From NCBI GenBank assembly GCA_900553925.1, contig USFH01000046.1:1-13295 (forward strand): DNA of 13,295 nt, in the 5' to 3' direction. Source of the stretch: an uncultured Clostridium sp. (lineage in GTDB: Bacteria; Bacillota; Clostridia; Lachnospirales; Lachnospiraceae). The notes beneath the pieces were generated by a model. The model searched no databases and had not been told where the DNA came from. It was given only the letters and a program-made list of their open reading frames with translations. Below, piece after piece: positions 5,369-13,203 of the stretch (positions within the stretch are counted from its first letter, which is position 1; each line of letters opens with the position of its first letter). A program made the position numbers and the translations under genes.

Positions 5369-6523
5369 TTATGAATTCGGACAAAATGATTGCACGATTG
5401 CCATGACGACGATCAATCCGAACACAACGAGGATGTCTAACACAACCACGCCGAATATGCGCATCGCTTTTTTCTCGTGTTGACACAGAGGCATGAGCTT
5501 TCGCACATGGAGATAGTCGAAGATGGAAGCCACGATAAAAAGCATCATAATGAGTGCAAATACACGCTCCACCCACAGTGCAGCTCCGAAGGTATTGTTT
5601 GCATTCATGGATAAGCAAAACCACGCCAGGAATATATAGGTAAGCAGTGCAACCGCCATCTTCCAAGGTGTTTTAGAACGGAAACCGGGAGGGGCAAACT
5701 GCATAGGATTTGCGGAAGTACCGGGATCGTTCTGTGTTTGAGCATTTGAACGATTGGAAGATAAACCAGATAAATCCCTGCTGGAGACTTGACCTTGACT
5801 GGCATGTGTATAAGGAAAGATTCCCCCATTTGCCAACAACGCCTGACGTAATTCTCCGATGCTTTGATACCGCTCCGCCGGATTCATCTGTGTACATTTG
5901 GCAGTAACCGCATCAATATATGGATTTTGGCAATGCGAAGCTTCCGCCATTTCCTTCAGAAGAATCCCCATAGAATAAATATCTGTCTGCGGGGAGGATT
6001 GTCCAAATCCATATTGTTCCGGGGCGGCATAGCCCTGTGTACCAAGCAGGATTGTATCAGAATCTTTCGCGGCTGTATGGTATTTGGCAGCGTTGAAGTC
6101 GAGCAGCACAGCACGGTTATAACTAGTAATGATAACATTCGATGGTTTCACATCCCGGTGGATGATAGCCGGATTATGCAGATGCAGCTGTTCGAGGATC
6201 GCACACAGGTCAAGCATATATTGAAGCATATCGTTTGGAGCTATGTCTGCGTGGCTGATTTTATCCTGCAGGGAAGTTCCGGAGATATATTCTTCGATGA
6301 CAGTAAGCTGTCCCGCCTCTTCGCAATAGTTTATGATCCGCGGTGTACCTGCGACAGGATTGCGGTATAACTCGGCATAGACGGCGAGGTTATAGACATC
6401 AAGCACTTTTTTGATGGCAATCTTTTTTGTCTCCTGGTGCTGAACTAAGTATACATGATGCGGTTCATTTATGGCGGCTATTGGTTTATAATATGAAATA
6501 GCGAGACGCTGATCGAGATCCAT
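5369..6523 (-). CDS. Membrane-anchored Hanks-type Ser/Thr protein kinase
   Basis: A 384-residue kinase. The cytoplasmic domain spans about 1-230: Lys38/39 in AIKKV (ATP anchor), HRDVKPSN (122-129) with catalytic Asp124, metal-binding DFN (142-144) in place of DFG, and GYAAPEQYG (164-172) in the activation/APE region. The Gly-rich ATP loop is not recognisable; INEPHHVYLV (18-27) sits there. A low-complexity Ser/Asn/Gln/Pro linker (~240-285) leads to three hydrophobic segments (~288-306, 317-337, 354-378). There are no PASTA repeats, so it is not a PknB/PrkC-type wall sensor. I recall a Clostridia kinase group with similar loop and DFN-type changes, so activity is plausible. It is transcribed divergently from the HTH-like gene; a functional link is inference. 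A terminator follows its stop. Confidence 0.9.
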   Translation of the reverse strand: MDLDQRLAISYYKPIAAINEPHHVYLVQHQETKKIAIKKVLDVYNLAVYAELYRNPVAGTPRIINYCEEAGQLTVIEEYISGTSLQDKISHADIAPNDMLQYMLDLCAILEQLHLHNPAIIHRDVKPSNVIITSYNRAVLLDFNAAKYHTAAKDSDTILLGTQGYAAPEQYGFGQSSPQTDIYSMGILLKEMAEASHCQNPYIDAVTAKCTQMNPAERYQSIGELRQALLANGGIFPYTHASQGQVSSRDLSGLSSNRSNAQTQNDPGTSANPMQFAPPGFRSKTPWKMAVALLTYIFLAWFCLSMNANNTFGAALWVERVFALIMMLFIVASIFDYLHVRKLMPLCQHEKKAMRIFGVVVLDILVVFGLIVVMAIVQSFCPNS

Positions 6524-6589
6524 ATGCGTATATCCTTTCTATAGAGCAGGGATACTGATTATACTTCGTCAATCAATTATCCGGGTTGT

Positions 6590-6618
6590 TTGATACAGTT
6601 TTGGTAATTTGATAATTT
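6590..6618 (+). promoter_or_regulatory. Probable promoter of the HTH-like gene
   Basis: TTGATA (6590-6595), a 17-base spacer, TAATTT (6613-6618), about 25 bases before the ATG. It lies in the 119-bp gap shared with the divergent kinase gene. For the kinase only a possible -10 (TATAAT, minus strand, about 6563-6558) is visible. Confidence 0.4.
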
Positions 6619-6642
6619 TATTATAACAGATTGGAGGATGAA

Positions 6643-7104
6643 ATGAAGGAGAAAAATACAAAGGAATTAAATGAAGTCTTAGGGAAGGCACATCTTTCGG
6701 ACTTTGAGAAATATTGCGCGGAGAATAAAGAAAGTGTAAGCGATAATTCGGAAGCATTTTCTATCTATGTGAAGAACCTGCTACAGGAAAAGAAGCTTAC
6801 CCAGCAGTATGTGTTCCTGCAGGCAGATATTCCGGAGCGGTATGGCTATAAGCTGTTGTCCGGGGAGAAGCGTACGCGGCAGAGAGATGTGATCTTGCGG
6901 ATCTGTTATGCGGCGAAATTCAGTCTGGCGGAGACGCAGCGCGCACTTAAAAAATACGAGATGCCGGAATTATATGCGAAGGTCCCGAGAGATGCACTCC
7001 TGATGATCGCGTTCAATGAGCGGCCGGGAAGCATCCTGGATGTAAATGATCTGCTCAATCAAAAAGGTTTGCAGCCGCTTCGGACAAGCGGAGTGCAGGA
7101 TTAG
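6643..7104 (+). CDS. HTH-like (Xre-type fold) protein divergent from the kinase
   Basis: A 153-residue soluble protein. Residues ~40-95 look helical and XRE/Cro-like: FSIYVKNLLQEKKLTQQYVF, then ADIPERYGYKLLSGEKRTRQRDVILRICYAAKFSLAETQRAL, with the YKLLSGEKRTRQRDVILRI segment in the position of a recognition helix plus following helix. The N-terminal 35 residues are charged. The start is ATG 6643 because GGAGG is at 6633-6637; an upstream in-frame TTG at 6631 lies before that site and is unlikely. The location opposite a Ser/Thr kinase suggests it could be the kinase's regulator or substrate, but this is inference. A second reading frame stays open for 67 codons past its end without a start codon. 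Confidence 0.75.
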   Translation: MKEKNTKELNEVLGKAHLSDFEKYCAENKESVSDNSEAFSIYVKNLLQEKKLTQQYVFLQADIPERYGYKLLSGEKRTRQRDVILRICYAAKFSLAETQRALKKYEMPELYAKVPRDALLMIAFNERPGSILDVNDLLNQKGLQPLRTSGVQD

Positions 7105-7280
7105 AGGATAAATTTGCCACTGCTGCGGGGGCAACGAGGCCGGATGATTTATGGGATAATACTTGTGGGGATACAAGAAAAGAAAATGTCATAAACGAAG
7201 AGAATCGTGAGGATGTTTTCGATAAACTGCCACCGGGCAATGCGCGGGGGTAATACCACAAGAAAAGGAGGAAGAGGTTC

Positions 7281-7628
7281 ATGAAAACTTGGAAATTAGT
7301 GTCCGGCATTTTATCCATGATTTTATTCGTCATCGTAACATTTCAGTCATGTGCAGCGGGCGTTGCCAATTCGCTCGAAGCAAATGGCGAGACATCCGGT
7401 TCTGCAGGCGTATTGGTAGCAATTCTGATGCTTGCGGGTGGAATCGTATCGGTTGCAACGAGAAACGCTGAGAAAAAGGGCGGAAATATTGCTTTGATCG
7501 TTCTGTTCGGTCTGGCTGCACTGGTAGGATTTACCGGTTTCGGAAGTTTCTCAGATCTTGCAATCTGGGCAGGCTGGTGTCTGATCAACGCGATACTTGC
7601 AGTCGTTGCGATTGTAACAAAGAAGTAA
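7281..7628 (+). CDS. Small four-helix membrane protein of unknown function
   Basis: A 115-residue hydrophobic protein with four predicted membrane segments near residues 5-27, 42-60, 69-88 and 93-112, and a short positively charged loop (RNAEKKGGN) between helices 2 and 3. The first segment contains FQSCAAG, which resembles a lipobox loosely but sits inside a longer helix. AGGAGG about ten bases upstream supports the ATG. I recall similar proteins in many Firmicutes but know no function. It follows the HTH-like gene by 176 bases and ends in a strong terminator, so it may close the HTH transcript. Confidence 0.8.
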   Translation: MKTWKLVSGILSMILFVIVTFQSCAAGVANSLEANGETSGSAGVLVAILMLAGGIVSVATRNAEKKGGNIALIVLFGLAALVGFTGFGSFSDLAIWAGWCLINAILAVVAIVTKK

Positions 7629-7660
7629 TTACATAGAACATGAAGGAGAAATGGTGTTGG

Positions 7661-7690
7661 AAGGCATCCGCATTTGCGGGTGCCTTTTTT
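7661..7690 (+). terminator. Intrinsic terminator after the small membrane protein
   Basis: GGCATCCGC pairs with GCGGGTGCC over ATTT (nine base pairs, one G-U), then TTTTTT. The hairpin also shows that the downstream gene cannot sensibly start at the in-frame ATG 7640 upstream of it. Confidence 0.9.
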
Positions 7691-7762
7691 ATAGAAAGTA
7701 TGTTTTCAAATTTAGCGAAATATGGTACAGTTTCGTTAGATAACACGAAAAGAGGAACGATT

Positions 7763-8320
7763 ATGATACGACAATCAGGCAGACCGGCCGATGAGACAGG
7801 CAGGCTGGCAAAGGAAATACGAACCTATGATTTTTTGGATGCAAACCATGTATGGTATGAGCGGATTGACCACGAAGCAGCGATGACAATGGAGGTTTGC
7901 GAGGAGATTGACAAGGCGTTGGAGGCGACAATCTGCAAGAACCTGTTCCTGTGCAACCGGCAAGAGACAAACTTCTATCTGCTGATGCTGCCGGGACATA
8001 AGAAGTTCAAGACGAAGGATATCTCGAAGCAGTTAGGCGTGGCGAGACTTTCCTTCGCGAAGGATGCTTATATGGAAGAATACCTGGATATCACACCGGG
8101 TTCCGTGAGCGTGCTTGGGCTGATGAATGATACGGAAAATCATGTACAGCTTCTGATGGACAAGGATCTGGTGCAGGATGAATATGTGGGCTGTCATCCA
8201 TGTATCAATACGAGCAGTCTGCGCCTGAAGATGGACGATCTGTTACATGTGTTGCTTCCGGCGACGCACCACGAGCCGATTTTCGTGACGGTGGAGGACG
8301 AGGAAAGTCAAATCAGTTAA
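7763..8320 (+). CDS. Prolyl-tRNA editing protein, ProX/YbaK family aminoacyl-tRNA deacylase
   Basis: A 185-residue protein of the YbaK/ProX deacylase fold, which hydrolyses mischarged aminoacyl-tRNA (typically Ala-tRNA(Pro)) in trans. Visible are the conserved KNLFL (59-63), the SKQLG...RLSFA segment (88-99), DITPGSVSVLGLMND (109-123), and the pocket motif GCHPCINT (143-150), equivalent to GxHPxxNT in ProX. There is no signal peptide, so it is cytoplasmic. The length matches stand-alone ProX (~160-180). The start is ATG 7763 with AGAGGA at 7751-7756; an in-frame ATG at 7640 would read through the terminator and is rejected. A weak promoter (TTTTCA, 17 bases, TACAGT, about 7702-7730) may drive it. 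Confidence 0.9.
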   Translation: MIRQSGRPADETGRLAKEIRTYDFLDANHVWYERIDHEAAMTMEVCEEIDKALEATICKNLFLCNRQETNFYLLMLPGHKKFKTKDISKQLGVARLSFAKDAYMEEYLDITPGSVSVLGLMNDTENHVQLLMDKDLVQDEYVGCHPCINTSSLRLKMDDLLHVLLPATHHEPIFVTVEDEESQIS

Positions 8321-8394
8321 ATAATTGTAAAATATATAGCTATTTTTGTAGATTCATGTTACACTCAATTTAACTTAACAGAGGGGGTGAACGC

Positions 8395-9282
8395 GTGGAT
8401 ACGATGCAGATTGTGAATCAGCTCGATGGTTTGCATAAGAAGTACAGACAGGCGATGTATTTATTCGCAGCTCCAGTTGTATTGCTGGTGATAGCCTATA
8501 TAGGGGCACCGGGAATGGGGGCGATGGCGGGCACAGTAGTTGCGGTATTGATGTTTGCGGTACCCGTTGGAACCATTTATGCATCCGGCAGGATGTCAAA
8601 GATCAACAAGGAATATCAGATGATCTACAAGAATGCATTTGTTGTTTCAATATTGAACAAGACATTCTCGGATGTTCAGGTGAACTGGGAGTGCGGATTT
8701 ACGAGACAGAATGTCGAGCAGATGGGACTGTTGAAGCTTGGAAATCGTTTTGATTCCGAAGATCTGATCCACGGAGCCTATGAAGGTGTCTCCTTTGATC
8801 AGGCGGATGTCACGATCAAGAATGTGACGGGAAGCGGAAAGAACCGGCATACAACGACGTATTTCAAAGGACGGGTATTCGTGTTTGATTTGCAGAAATC
8901 CGATATACGTTCTGTTGGTATCCGGTCGAAGAATTTCCAGTATTATGGAAATCTGAATGGATTTCGTCACGAGAATGTGAAGCTGGAGAGCGAAGCGTTC
9001 AACCGGGAATTCAAGGTGATGGCAACCTATCCGGTCGATGCGTTTTATGTGCTTACTCCACAGACGATGGAATGTGTGACAGACCTGTACCGGCGTGCGG
9101 GAAATGTAGCCCTGCGGTATCTGGGTAACAAGCTATATGTGGCAGTCAATACGACAGGAAATGCATTTGATGGTGATATCAAGAAGCCATTCGTCTATGT
9201 GGATGAGATCAATAAGATTAAAAATGATTGTGCTGTGATTATGGATATCATACACCGGCTGCGGATTACAGATGCACAGTAG
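8395..9282 (+). CDS. DUF3137-family membrane protein
   Basis: A 295-residue protein resembling DUF3137: two adjacent N-terminal membrane helices (~22-40 and 43-62) followed by a ~230-residue soluble domain with no known catalytic motif. The start is GTG 8395, because GAGGGGGTGA at 8381-8390 matches the 16S tail (AGGAGGTGA) with one mismatch just upstream; an internal ATG at 8404 is possible. A LemA-family gene begins 53 bases downstream, a pairing I have seen before for these two families, so they probably act together at the membrane. The function is unknown. Confidence 0.8.
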   Translation: MDTMQIVNQLDGLHKKYRQAMYLFAAPVVLLVIAYIGAPGMGAMAGTVVAVLMFAVPVGTIYASGRMSKINKEYQMIYKNAFVVSILNKTFSDVQVNWECGFTRQNVEQMGLLKLGNRFDSEDLIHGAYEGVSFDQADVTIKNVTGSGKNRHTTTYFKGRVFVFDLQKSDIRSVGIRSKNFQYYGNLNGFRHENVKLESEAFNREFKVMATYPVDAFYVLTPQTMECVTDLYRRAGNVALRYLGNKLYVAVNTTGNAFDGDIKKPFVYVDEINKIKNDCAVIMDIIHRLRITDAQ

Positions 9283-9335
9283 CATTTTTATAATCAAACA
9301 ATGTAATTTCTATGAAAAAGAGAGGAGAGCAAATT

Positions 9336-9878
9336 ATGGAAGCAATTATTACAGTGATTATTGTACTTTTGGTCTGTATCGTGATCTGGTACATATCAAC
9401 ATCGAATGGAATCAAGCGGTCACAGCTTAAGGTGGAGGAAGCAGAGTCCGGAATCGATGTGGCACTCACGAAGCGTTACGATGTGCTTACGAAGATGCTT
9501 GATGTCGTAAAGGGATATCAGGCACATGAGAAGACAGTTCTGACAGAGCTTGTCAAGCTTCGAAGCGGCATGACGATGGCAGAGAAGAATGCAGCTAATC
9601 AGAAGATGGAACAGCTTACAAAGGATATCAACATTCTCGCTGAGAATTATCCGGAGTTAAAATCCAGCAACAACTTCATGGAACTGCAGAAAGCAATCAC
9701 AGATGTGGAAGAACACCTGCAGGCAGCCCGCAGATTGTACAATGCGAATGTCAACACGTACAATACGAAGCTTGTTGTATTTCCGAGCAGCATCGTAGCA
9801 AACAATATGCATGCGGTAAAGAAACCATTCTTCGAGGCAGAGGAAGCAAAGCGTCAGGATGTGAAGATGAGCTTCTAA
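9336..9878 (+). CDS. lemA: LemA family protein
   Basis: A 180-residue LemA-family protein: one N-terminal membrane helix (~3-22, VIIVLLVCIVIWYIS) and then a long helical, coiled-coil-like domain. Family signatures include the AESGIDVALTKRYDVLTKM segment, LAENYPELKSSNNFMELQ, and the RRLYNANVNTYNTKLVVFPS block. The start is ATG 9336, with AGGAG at 9323-9327; the in-frame ATG at 9312 lacks a site. It probably shares a transcript with the DUF3137 gene and is followed by a bidirectional terminator. LemA proteins are common in bacteria but their molecular role is not settled. Confidence 0.92.
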   Translation: MEAIITVIIVLLVCIVIWYISTSNGIKRSQLKVEEAESGIDVALTKRYDVLTKMLDVVKGYQAHEKTVLTELVKLRSGMTMAEKNAANQKMEQLTKDINILAENYPELKSSNNFMELQKAITDVEEHLQAARRLYNANVNTYNTKLVVFPSSIVANNMHAVKKPFFEAEEAKRQDVKMSF

Positions 9879-9899
9879 CAAAATAAAAATCTTAAAACA

Positions 9900-9941
9900 A
9901 AAATCCGGAGCGTTCGTGTAAATGAATTCTCCGGATTTTTT
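9900..9941. terminator. Bidirectional terminator between lemA and the MATE gene
   Basis: AAATCCGGAG (9901-9910) pairs with CTCCGGATTT (9929-9938) across an 18-base loop. T-runs follow on both strands (TTTTTT on plus; TTTTTGTTTT on minus). It separates the convergent lemA and MATE transcripts. Confidence 0.88.
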
Positions 9942-9954
9942 ATGGCAACGAGGA

Positions 9955-9980
9955 AAATGCACGCATTATGCGGTGCATTT
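9955..9980 (-). terminator. Hairpin in the 3' untranslated region of the MATE gene
   Basis: AAATGCAC-GCA (9955-9965) pairs with TGC-g-GTGCATTT (9969-9980), with one bulged base. On the minus strand it ends in GTGCATTTTCC, a short T-run. It may be a first terminator for the MATE transcript ahead of the stronger one at 9900-9941. Confidence 0.4.
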
Positions 9981-10029
9981 GACGATCGTTAATCGAAACG
10001 TAGCTTGTCTCTGCGGGACTGTATATGTA

Positions 10030-11388
10030 CTAGGCTGCATCTTGTATCTGACTGTCTCCAAGTCGCCCGCGTTTCTTCATCCATACAAATGCTCCCACGC
10101 AGATAATAACCGAAAGCATGGATCCGGCAGGAGCCGCAAGCCCCATCGGGAACAGGGTATCTGCGAAGAACTTCGAGGCGAGATACGAACCCGGTACACG
10201 CAGGCAGATGATCGCAATCATATTGTGGATGAATCCGATATAGGATTTGCCATAAGCACAGAAGTATCCGCTGAAACAGAAATGGATACCGGCTAATGCA
10301 CAGTCGACGATATAGCCACGCAGGTATTGTGAACCAAGCACGACAACCGCGGCGTCCTTCGTGAAGATGCCGACGATACCTGCGGTAATCAGCTCGCCGA
10401 TGATTGCAACGATTATCCCATAGGTAAATGTAATCAGAATGGCATATTTCAGCGTCTTCGATGCACGGTCATGCTTGCCGGCACCGATATTTTGTGCGGC
10501 AAGTGCAGAGACGGTTGCAAGCATCGAAGATGGCACGATGAAGAGGGCACTGATTACCTTCTCGACGATACCGACGGCAGCGGCATCATTTAAGCCACGG
10601 CTGTTTGCGATAACGGTGATAATGATAAATGCAATCTGGATACAGCCATCCTGAATCGCAACCGGGATACCGATTTTTAAGATCTCGCTGAGCACAGCAC
10701 GGCTTGGGATGAAATCCTGTTTGCAAAGCTTGATGCCAAGCTTCTGTTTCTTTGTCATGAGCAATGAGATCATGACACTTAACGTTTGGGCGAGTGTCGT
10801 GCCAAGTGCGGCTCCGGCAGCACCCATATGGAGAACTCCCATAAATACATAGTCGAGCGCGATATTTGCCGCGCAGGCAATCGCGATAAAATATATCGGA
10901 CTTTTCGAGTCGCCCATACCACGGAAGATGGAAGCGATGATATTATAAGCTGTAATAAATGGAATTCCGATAAAGCAGATTGTCAGGTACCGGATCGAAC
11001 CCGCGATTGCTTCGGCTGGTGTCTGAATCAGTAACACGATCGGTCTTACAAGCAACAACAGAACAATCGTCAATATGATGGAAAGTCCCATGAATAAGGT
11101 TACGGAGTTTCCGACTGTTTTTGCAATTTTATCCTTATGCCTGGCACCGACGGCACGCCCGATCATGACGGTAGATCCCATCGCCAGACCGACGATCATG
11201 ACGGTCAGCATGTGCATGACCTGACTGCCGTTTGCAACAGCGGTCGTACTTTCGGTTCCGTTGAACTGTCCGATGATGAACAGATCCGCCATACCATATA
11301 ATGTCTGTAAAAAATAAGAAAAAAGATATGGAAGCGCAAAATATAAAATCGTCTTGAATACGCTTCCGGTTGTCAGATTTTTTTCCAT
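10030..11388 (-). CDS. MATE family multidrug efflux transporter
   Basis: A 452-residue multidrug and toxic compound extrusion transporter, expected to have twelve helices and to export cationic drugs or metabolites using Na+ or H+. The N-terminal MATE half shows PYLFSYFLQTLYGMADLFIIG and GSTVMIGRAVGARHKDK; the second half repeats the fold with GIPVAIQDGCIQIAF and AAQNIGAGKHDRASK. The length is normal and the ends are intact. AGGAGG precedes the ATG by about ten bases. The promoter upstream has a 19-base spacer with a perfect dyad, the arrangement used by MerR-family activators such as drug- or stress-responsive ones, so expression is likely induced. No MerR gene is in the window. The substrate is unknown. 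Confidence 0.93.
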   Translation of the reverse strand: MEKNLTTGSVFKTILYFALPYLFSYFLQTLYGMADLFIIGQFNGTESTTAVANGSQVMHMLTVMIVGLAMGSTVMIGRAVGARHKDKIAKTVGNSVTLFMGLSIILTIVLLLLVRPIVLLIQTPAEAIAGSIRYLTICFIGIPFITAYNIIASIFRGMGDSKSPIYFIAIACAANIALDYVFMGVLHMGAAGAALGTTLAQTLSVMISLLMTKKQKLGIKLCKQDFIPSRAVLSEILKIGIPVAIQDGCIQIAFIIITVIANSRGLNDAAAVGIVEKVISALFIVPSSMLATVSALAAQNIGAGKHDRASKTLKYAILITFTYGIIVAIIGELITAGIVGIFTKDAAVVVLGSQYLRGYIVDCALAGIHFCFSGYFCAYGKSYIGFIHNMIAIICLRVPGSYLASKFFADTLFPMGLAAPAGSMLSVIICVGAFVWMKKRGRLGDSQIQDAA

Positions 11389-11432
11389 AGTAAATAAAGC
11401 CTCCTACGAAGTCTTTTTCAACCCCGCATCCT

Positions 11433-11463
11433 ATATTAAACCTTACAACAATTGTAAGGTCAA
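11433..11463 (-). promoter_or_regulatory. MerR-type promoter and operator of the MATE gene
   Basis: On the minus strand: TTGACC (11463-11458), a 19-base spacer, and TAATAT (11438-11433). Centred in the spacer region is a perfect dyad, ACCTTACAA-TTG-TTGTAAGGT (11460-11440), with nine-base arms. The overlong spacer with a central dyad is the hallmark of MerR-family activated promoters, where the regulator untwists the DNA to align the boxes. Confidence 0.85.
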
Positions 11464-11545
11464 TGCCAGTTATGCATGAAATTATAAAAAAATAAGCTTT
11501 TTATACATAAAAATGTATTGTATTGCAAAAAAAACGCGTCTTTCG

Positions 11546-11574
11546 TTGCATTTTTTGTCGCAGGATGCTATATT
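11546..11574 (+). promoter_or_regulatory. Promoter of the amino-acid transporter operon
   Basis: TTGCAT (11546-11551), a 17-base spacer, and TATATT (11569-11574), preceded by TGC to give an extended -10. It lies about 35 bases before the receptor start. A weak ATACAT-AAAA-ATGTAT hairpin lies upstream near 11503-11518. Confidence 0.7.
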
Positions 11575-11608
11575 AAATCGTAAATGTGAAGAAAGGAAGT
11601 AAAATATT

Positions 11609-12469
11609 ATGAAACTTAAGAAGTTAGTAGCAATTACATTGTCTGCAGTTATGTGCATGGCAGCACTGACAGGATGTGGCGGAAAGAGCGATTCTGCAAA
11701 GAAGACAGCCAAGGTTATCGAGGTAGATCTGACCGATGAGCAGTATGCATTCGGTGTAGATAAGGATCAGCCGGATTTATTAAAGGAAGTAAATCAGTTC
11801 GTTAAAGACATGAAGTCTGATGGAACATTTGACGAGATCTGCAACCATTATTTTGGTGATGGTACTCCGGTTCCTGTGAAGTCAGCAGCTTATGACGAGA
11901 GCAAGGATCAGTTGGTAGTAGCAACAAACGCTGCATTTGAGCCATTTGAGTATATGGATGGTGAGAACTATGTTGGTATTGATATGGAGATTGCAAAGGC
12001 ACTTGCAGATAAGCTTGGCAAGGAGCTTGTAATCCAGAACATGGATTTCGATGCCGTATGTCTCTCTGTTGGCCAGCACAAGTGTGATGTTGCCATGGCA
12101 GGTCTTACAATCAAGCCGGACCGTGAAGAGTATGTAGCATTCTCTGATCCATATTACAGCGCATCACAGAAGCTTATCACATTGTCTACAGATACAGAGT
12201 TCGATGCCTGCAAGACAGCCGACGATGTAAACAAGATTCTTGAGGCAAAGGGTTCCGACTTAAAGATCGGTTTCCAGAACGGTACAACCGGTCAGTTCTA
12301 CTGTGAAGGTGATGACGACTGGGGATTCCCGGGACTGAAGATGGAGTCTAAGGGTTACAAGAATGGTTCCCTTGCAGTACAGGATCTGTTAAATGGAAAC
12401 ATCAATTACGTAATCATCGATTCCGCTCCTGCTGAGAGCATTACATCATCTATCAATAAGATGCAGTAA
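11609..12469 (+). CDS. Amino-acid ABC transporter substrate-binding lipoprotein, apparently circularly permuted
   Basis: A 286-residue periplasmic-binding-protein-type receptor (polar amino acids, HisJ/GlnH family) tethered by lipid. The signal peptide ends in lipobox LTGC with Cys23. The main domain begins at ~100: LVVATNAAFEPFEY, NMDFDAVCLSVGQHKCDVAMAGLTIKPDREEYVAFSDPYY, with the family's ligand-binding Arg in PDRE and Asp in IIDSAPA. Unusually, residues ~36-83 (VDLTDEQYAFGV... DLLKEVNQFVKDMKSDGTFDEICNHYFG) resemble the segment that normally ends this family, and that tail is missing from the real C-terminus, which stops at SSINKMQ. This looks like a circular permutation moving the last strand and helices to the front. 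I recall similar Lachnospiraceae proteins. AAAGGA precedes the ATG. First gene of the importer operon. Confidence 0.88.
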   Translation: MKLKKLVAITLSAVMCMAALTGCGGKSDSAKKTAKVIEVDLTDEQYAFGVDKDQPDLLKEVNQFVKDMKSDGTFDEICNHYFGDGTPVPVKSAAYDESKDQLVVATNAAFEPFEYMDGENYVGIDMEIAKALADKLGKELVIQNMDFDAVCLSVGQHKCDVAMAGLTIKPDREEYVAFSDPYYSASQKLITLSTDTEFDACKTADDVNKILEAKGSDLKIGFQNGTTGQFYCEGDDDWGFPGLKMESKGYKNGSLAVQDLLNGNINYVIIDSAPAESITSSINKMQ

Positions 12470-12492
12470 TTTGAGGAACGAAAGGATATTTC

Positions 12493-13203
12493 ATGGGAGA
12501 TATAGGAACTAAAATAGACAAATTCATAGAAATATTCATCAATAACCGTGGGTATGTAAAAGTATTAGAGGGCTTGAAGAATACGCTGATTATCGCTGTG
12601 ATCGGTCTCGTCATCGGTGTTGTGATCGGCACCTTGATCGCGACGGTGCGTGTGATTCCAAAGTATAAGCGTCTGCCGCGTGTCTTAGATGCCATCTGCC
12701 GGTTTTACGTCGGATTGTTCCGTGGAACTCCTATGGTTGTACAGTTGTTGGTATTTTATTATGTATTGCTGCCTCTGATGGATGCACATATGACAGGCGT
12801 ACAGGTATCTATTATGGTATTTGGCTTAAACAGTGGTGCATACATCTCCGAGATTATGCGAAGCGGTATCCTCTCCGTAGATCCGGGACAGATGGAAGGT
12901 GGACGTGCGATGGGCTTGAGCTTTGCGACAACTATGCGCAAGATCGTCATTCCACAGGCAGTCAAGAATATCCTGCCAACACTTGGAAATGAATTTATAT
13001 CGTTGATCAAGGAAACTTCCGTAGTCAGCTTTGTCGGTGCCTCAGATCTGTATGTGGCATTCAACTACATCGGAAGCAACAGCTATGAGTTCATGATTCC
13101 ATATCTGGTTATGGCAATCATCTACATCGTGCTTGTCCTGCTGATCAGCTTTGGAATTAAAATGATGGAAAGGAGCCTGAGAAAGAGTGATAGAAGTCAT
13201 TGA
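12493..13203 (+). CDS. Amino-acid ABC transporter permease, HisM/GlnP family
   Basis: A 236-residue inner-membrane permease of the polar amino-acid uptake family. It shows the FRGTPMVVQLLVFYY signature (~75-89) and the EAA loop GGRAMGLSFATTMRKIVIPQA (~136-156) that docks the ATPase, within about five hydrophobic segments. The C-terminus is positively charged and cytoplasmic. AAAGGA lies upstream of the ATG, 23 bases after the receptor stop. Its last 17 bases overlap the start of the ATPase gene, indicating translational coupling. Confidence 0.93.
   Translation: MGDIGTKIDKFIEIFINNRGYVKVLEGLKNTLIIAVIGLVIGVVIGTLIATVRVIPKYKRLPRVLDAICRFYVGLFRGTPMVVQLLVFYYVLLPLMDAHMTGVQVSIMVFGLNSGAYISEIMRSGILSVDPGQMEGGRAMGLSFATTMRKIVIPQAVKNILPTLGNEFISLIKETSVVSFVGASDLYVAFNYIGSNSYEFMIPYLVMAIIYIVLVLLISFGIKMMERSLRKSDRSH

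Noticed and set aside
6631..6642. TTG start for the HTH-like protein
   Set aside because: The GGAGG site lies within this extension and serves the ATG at 6643.
7640..7762. Upstream in-frame start for the ProX-type protein
   Set aside because: It would run through a strong intrinsic terminator, and the extension is not part of the family; ATG 7763 has its own ribosome binding site.
9922..10296. Plus-strand frame antisense to the MATE gene
   Set aside because: It has no ribosome binding site, begins inside a terminator, and mirrors the coding of the well-supported MATE gene.
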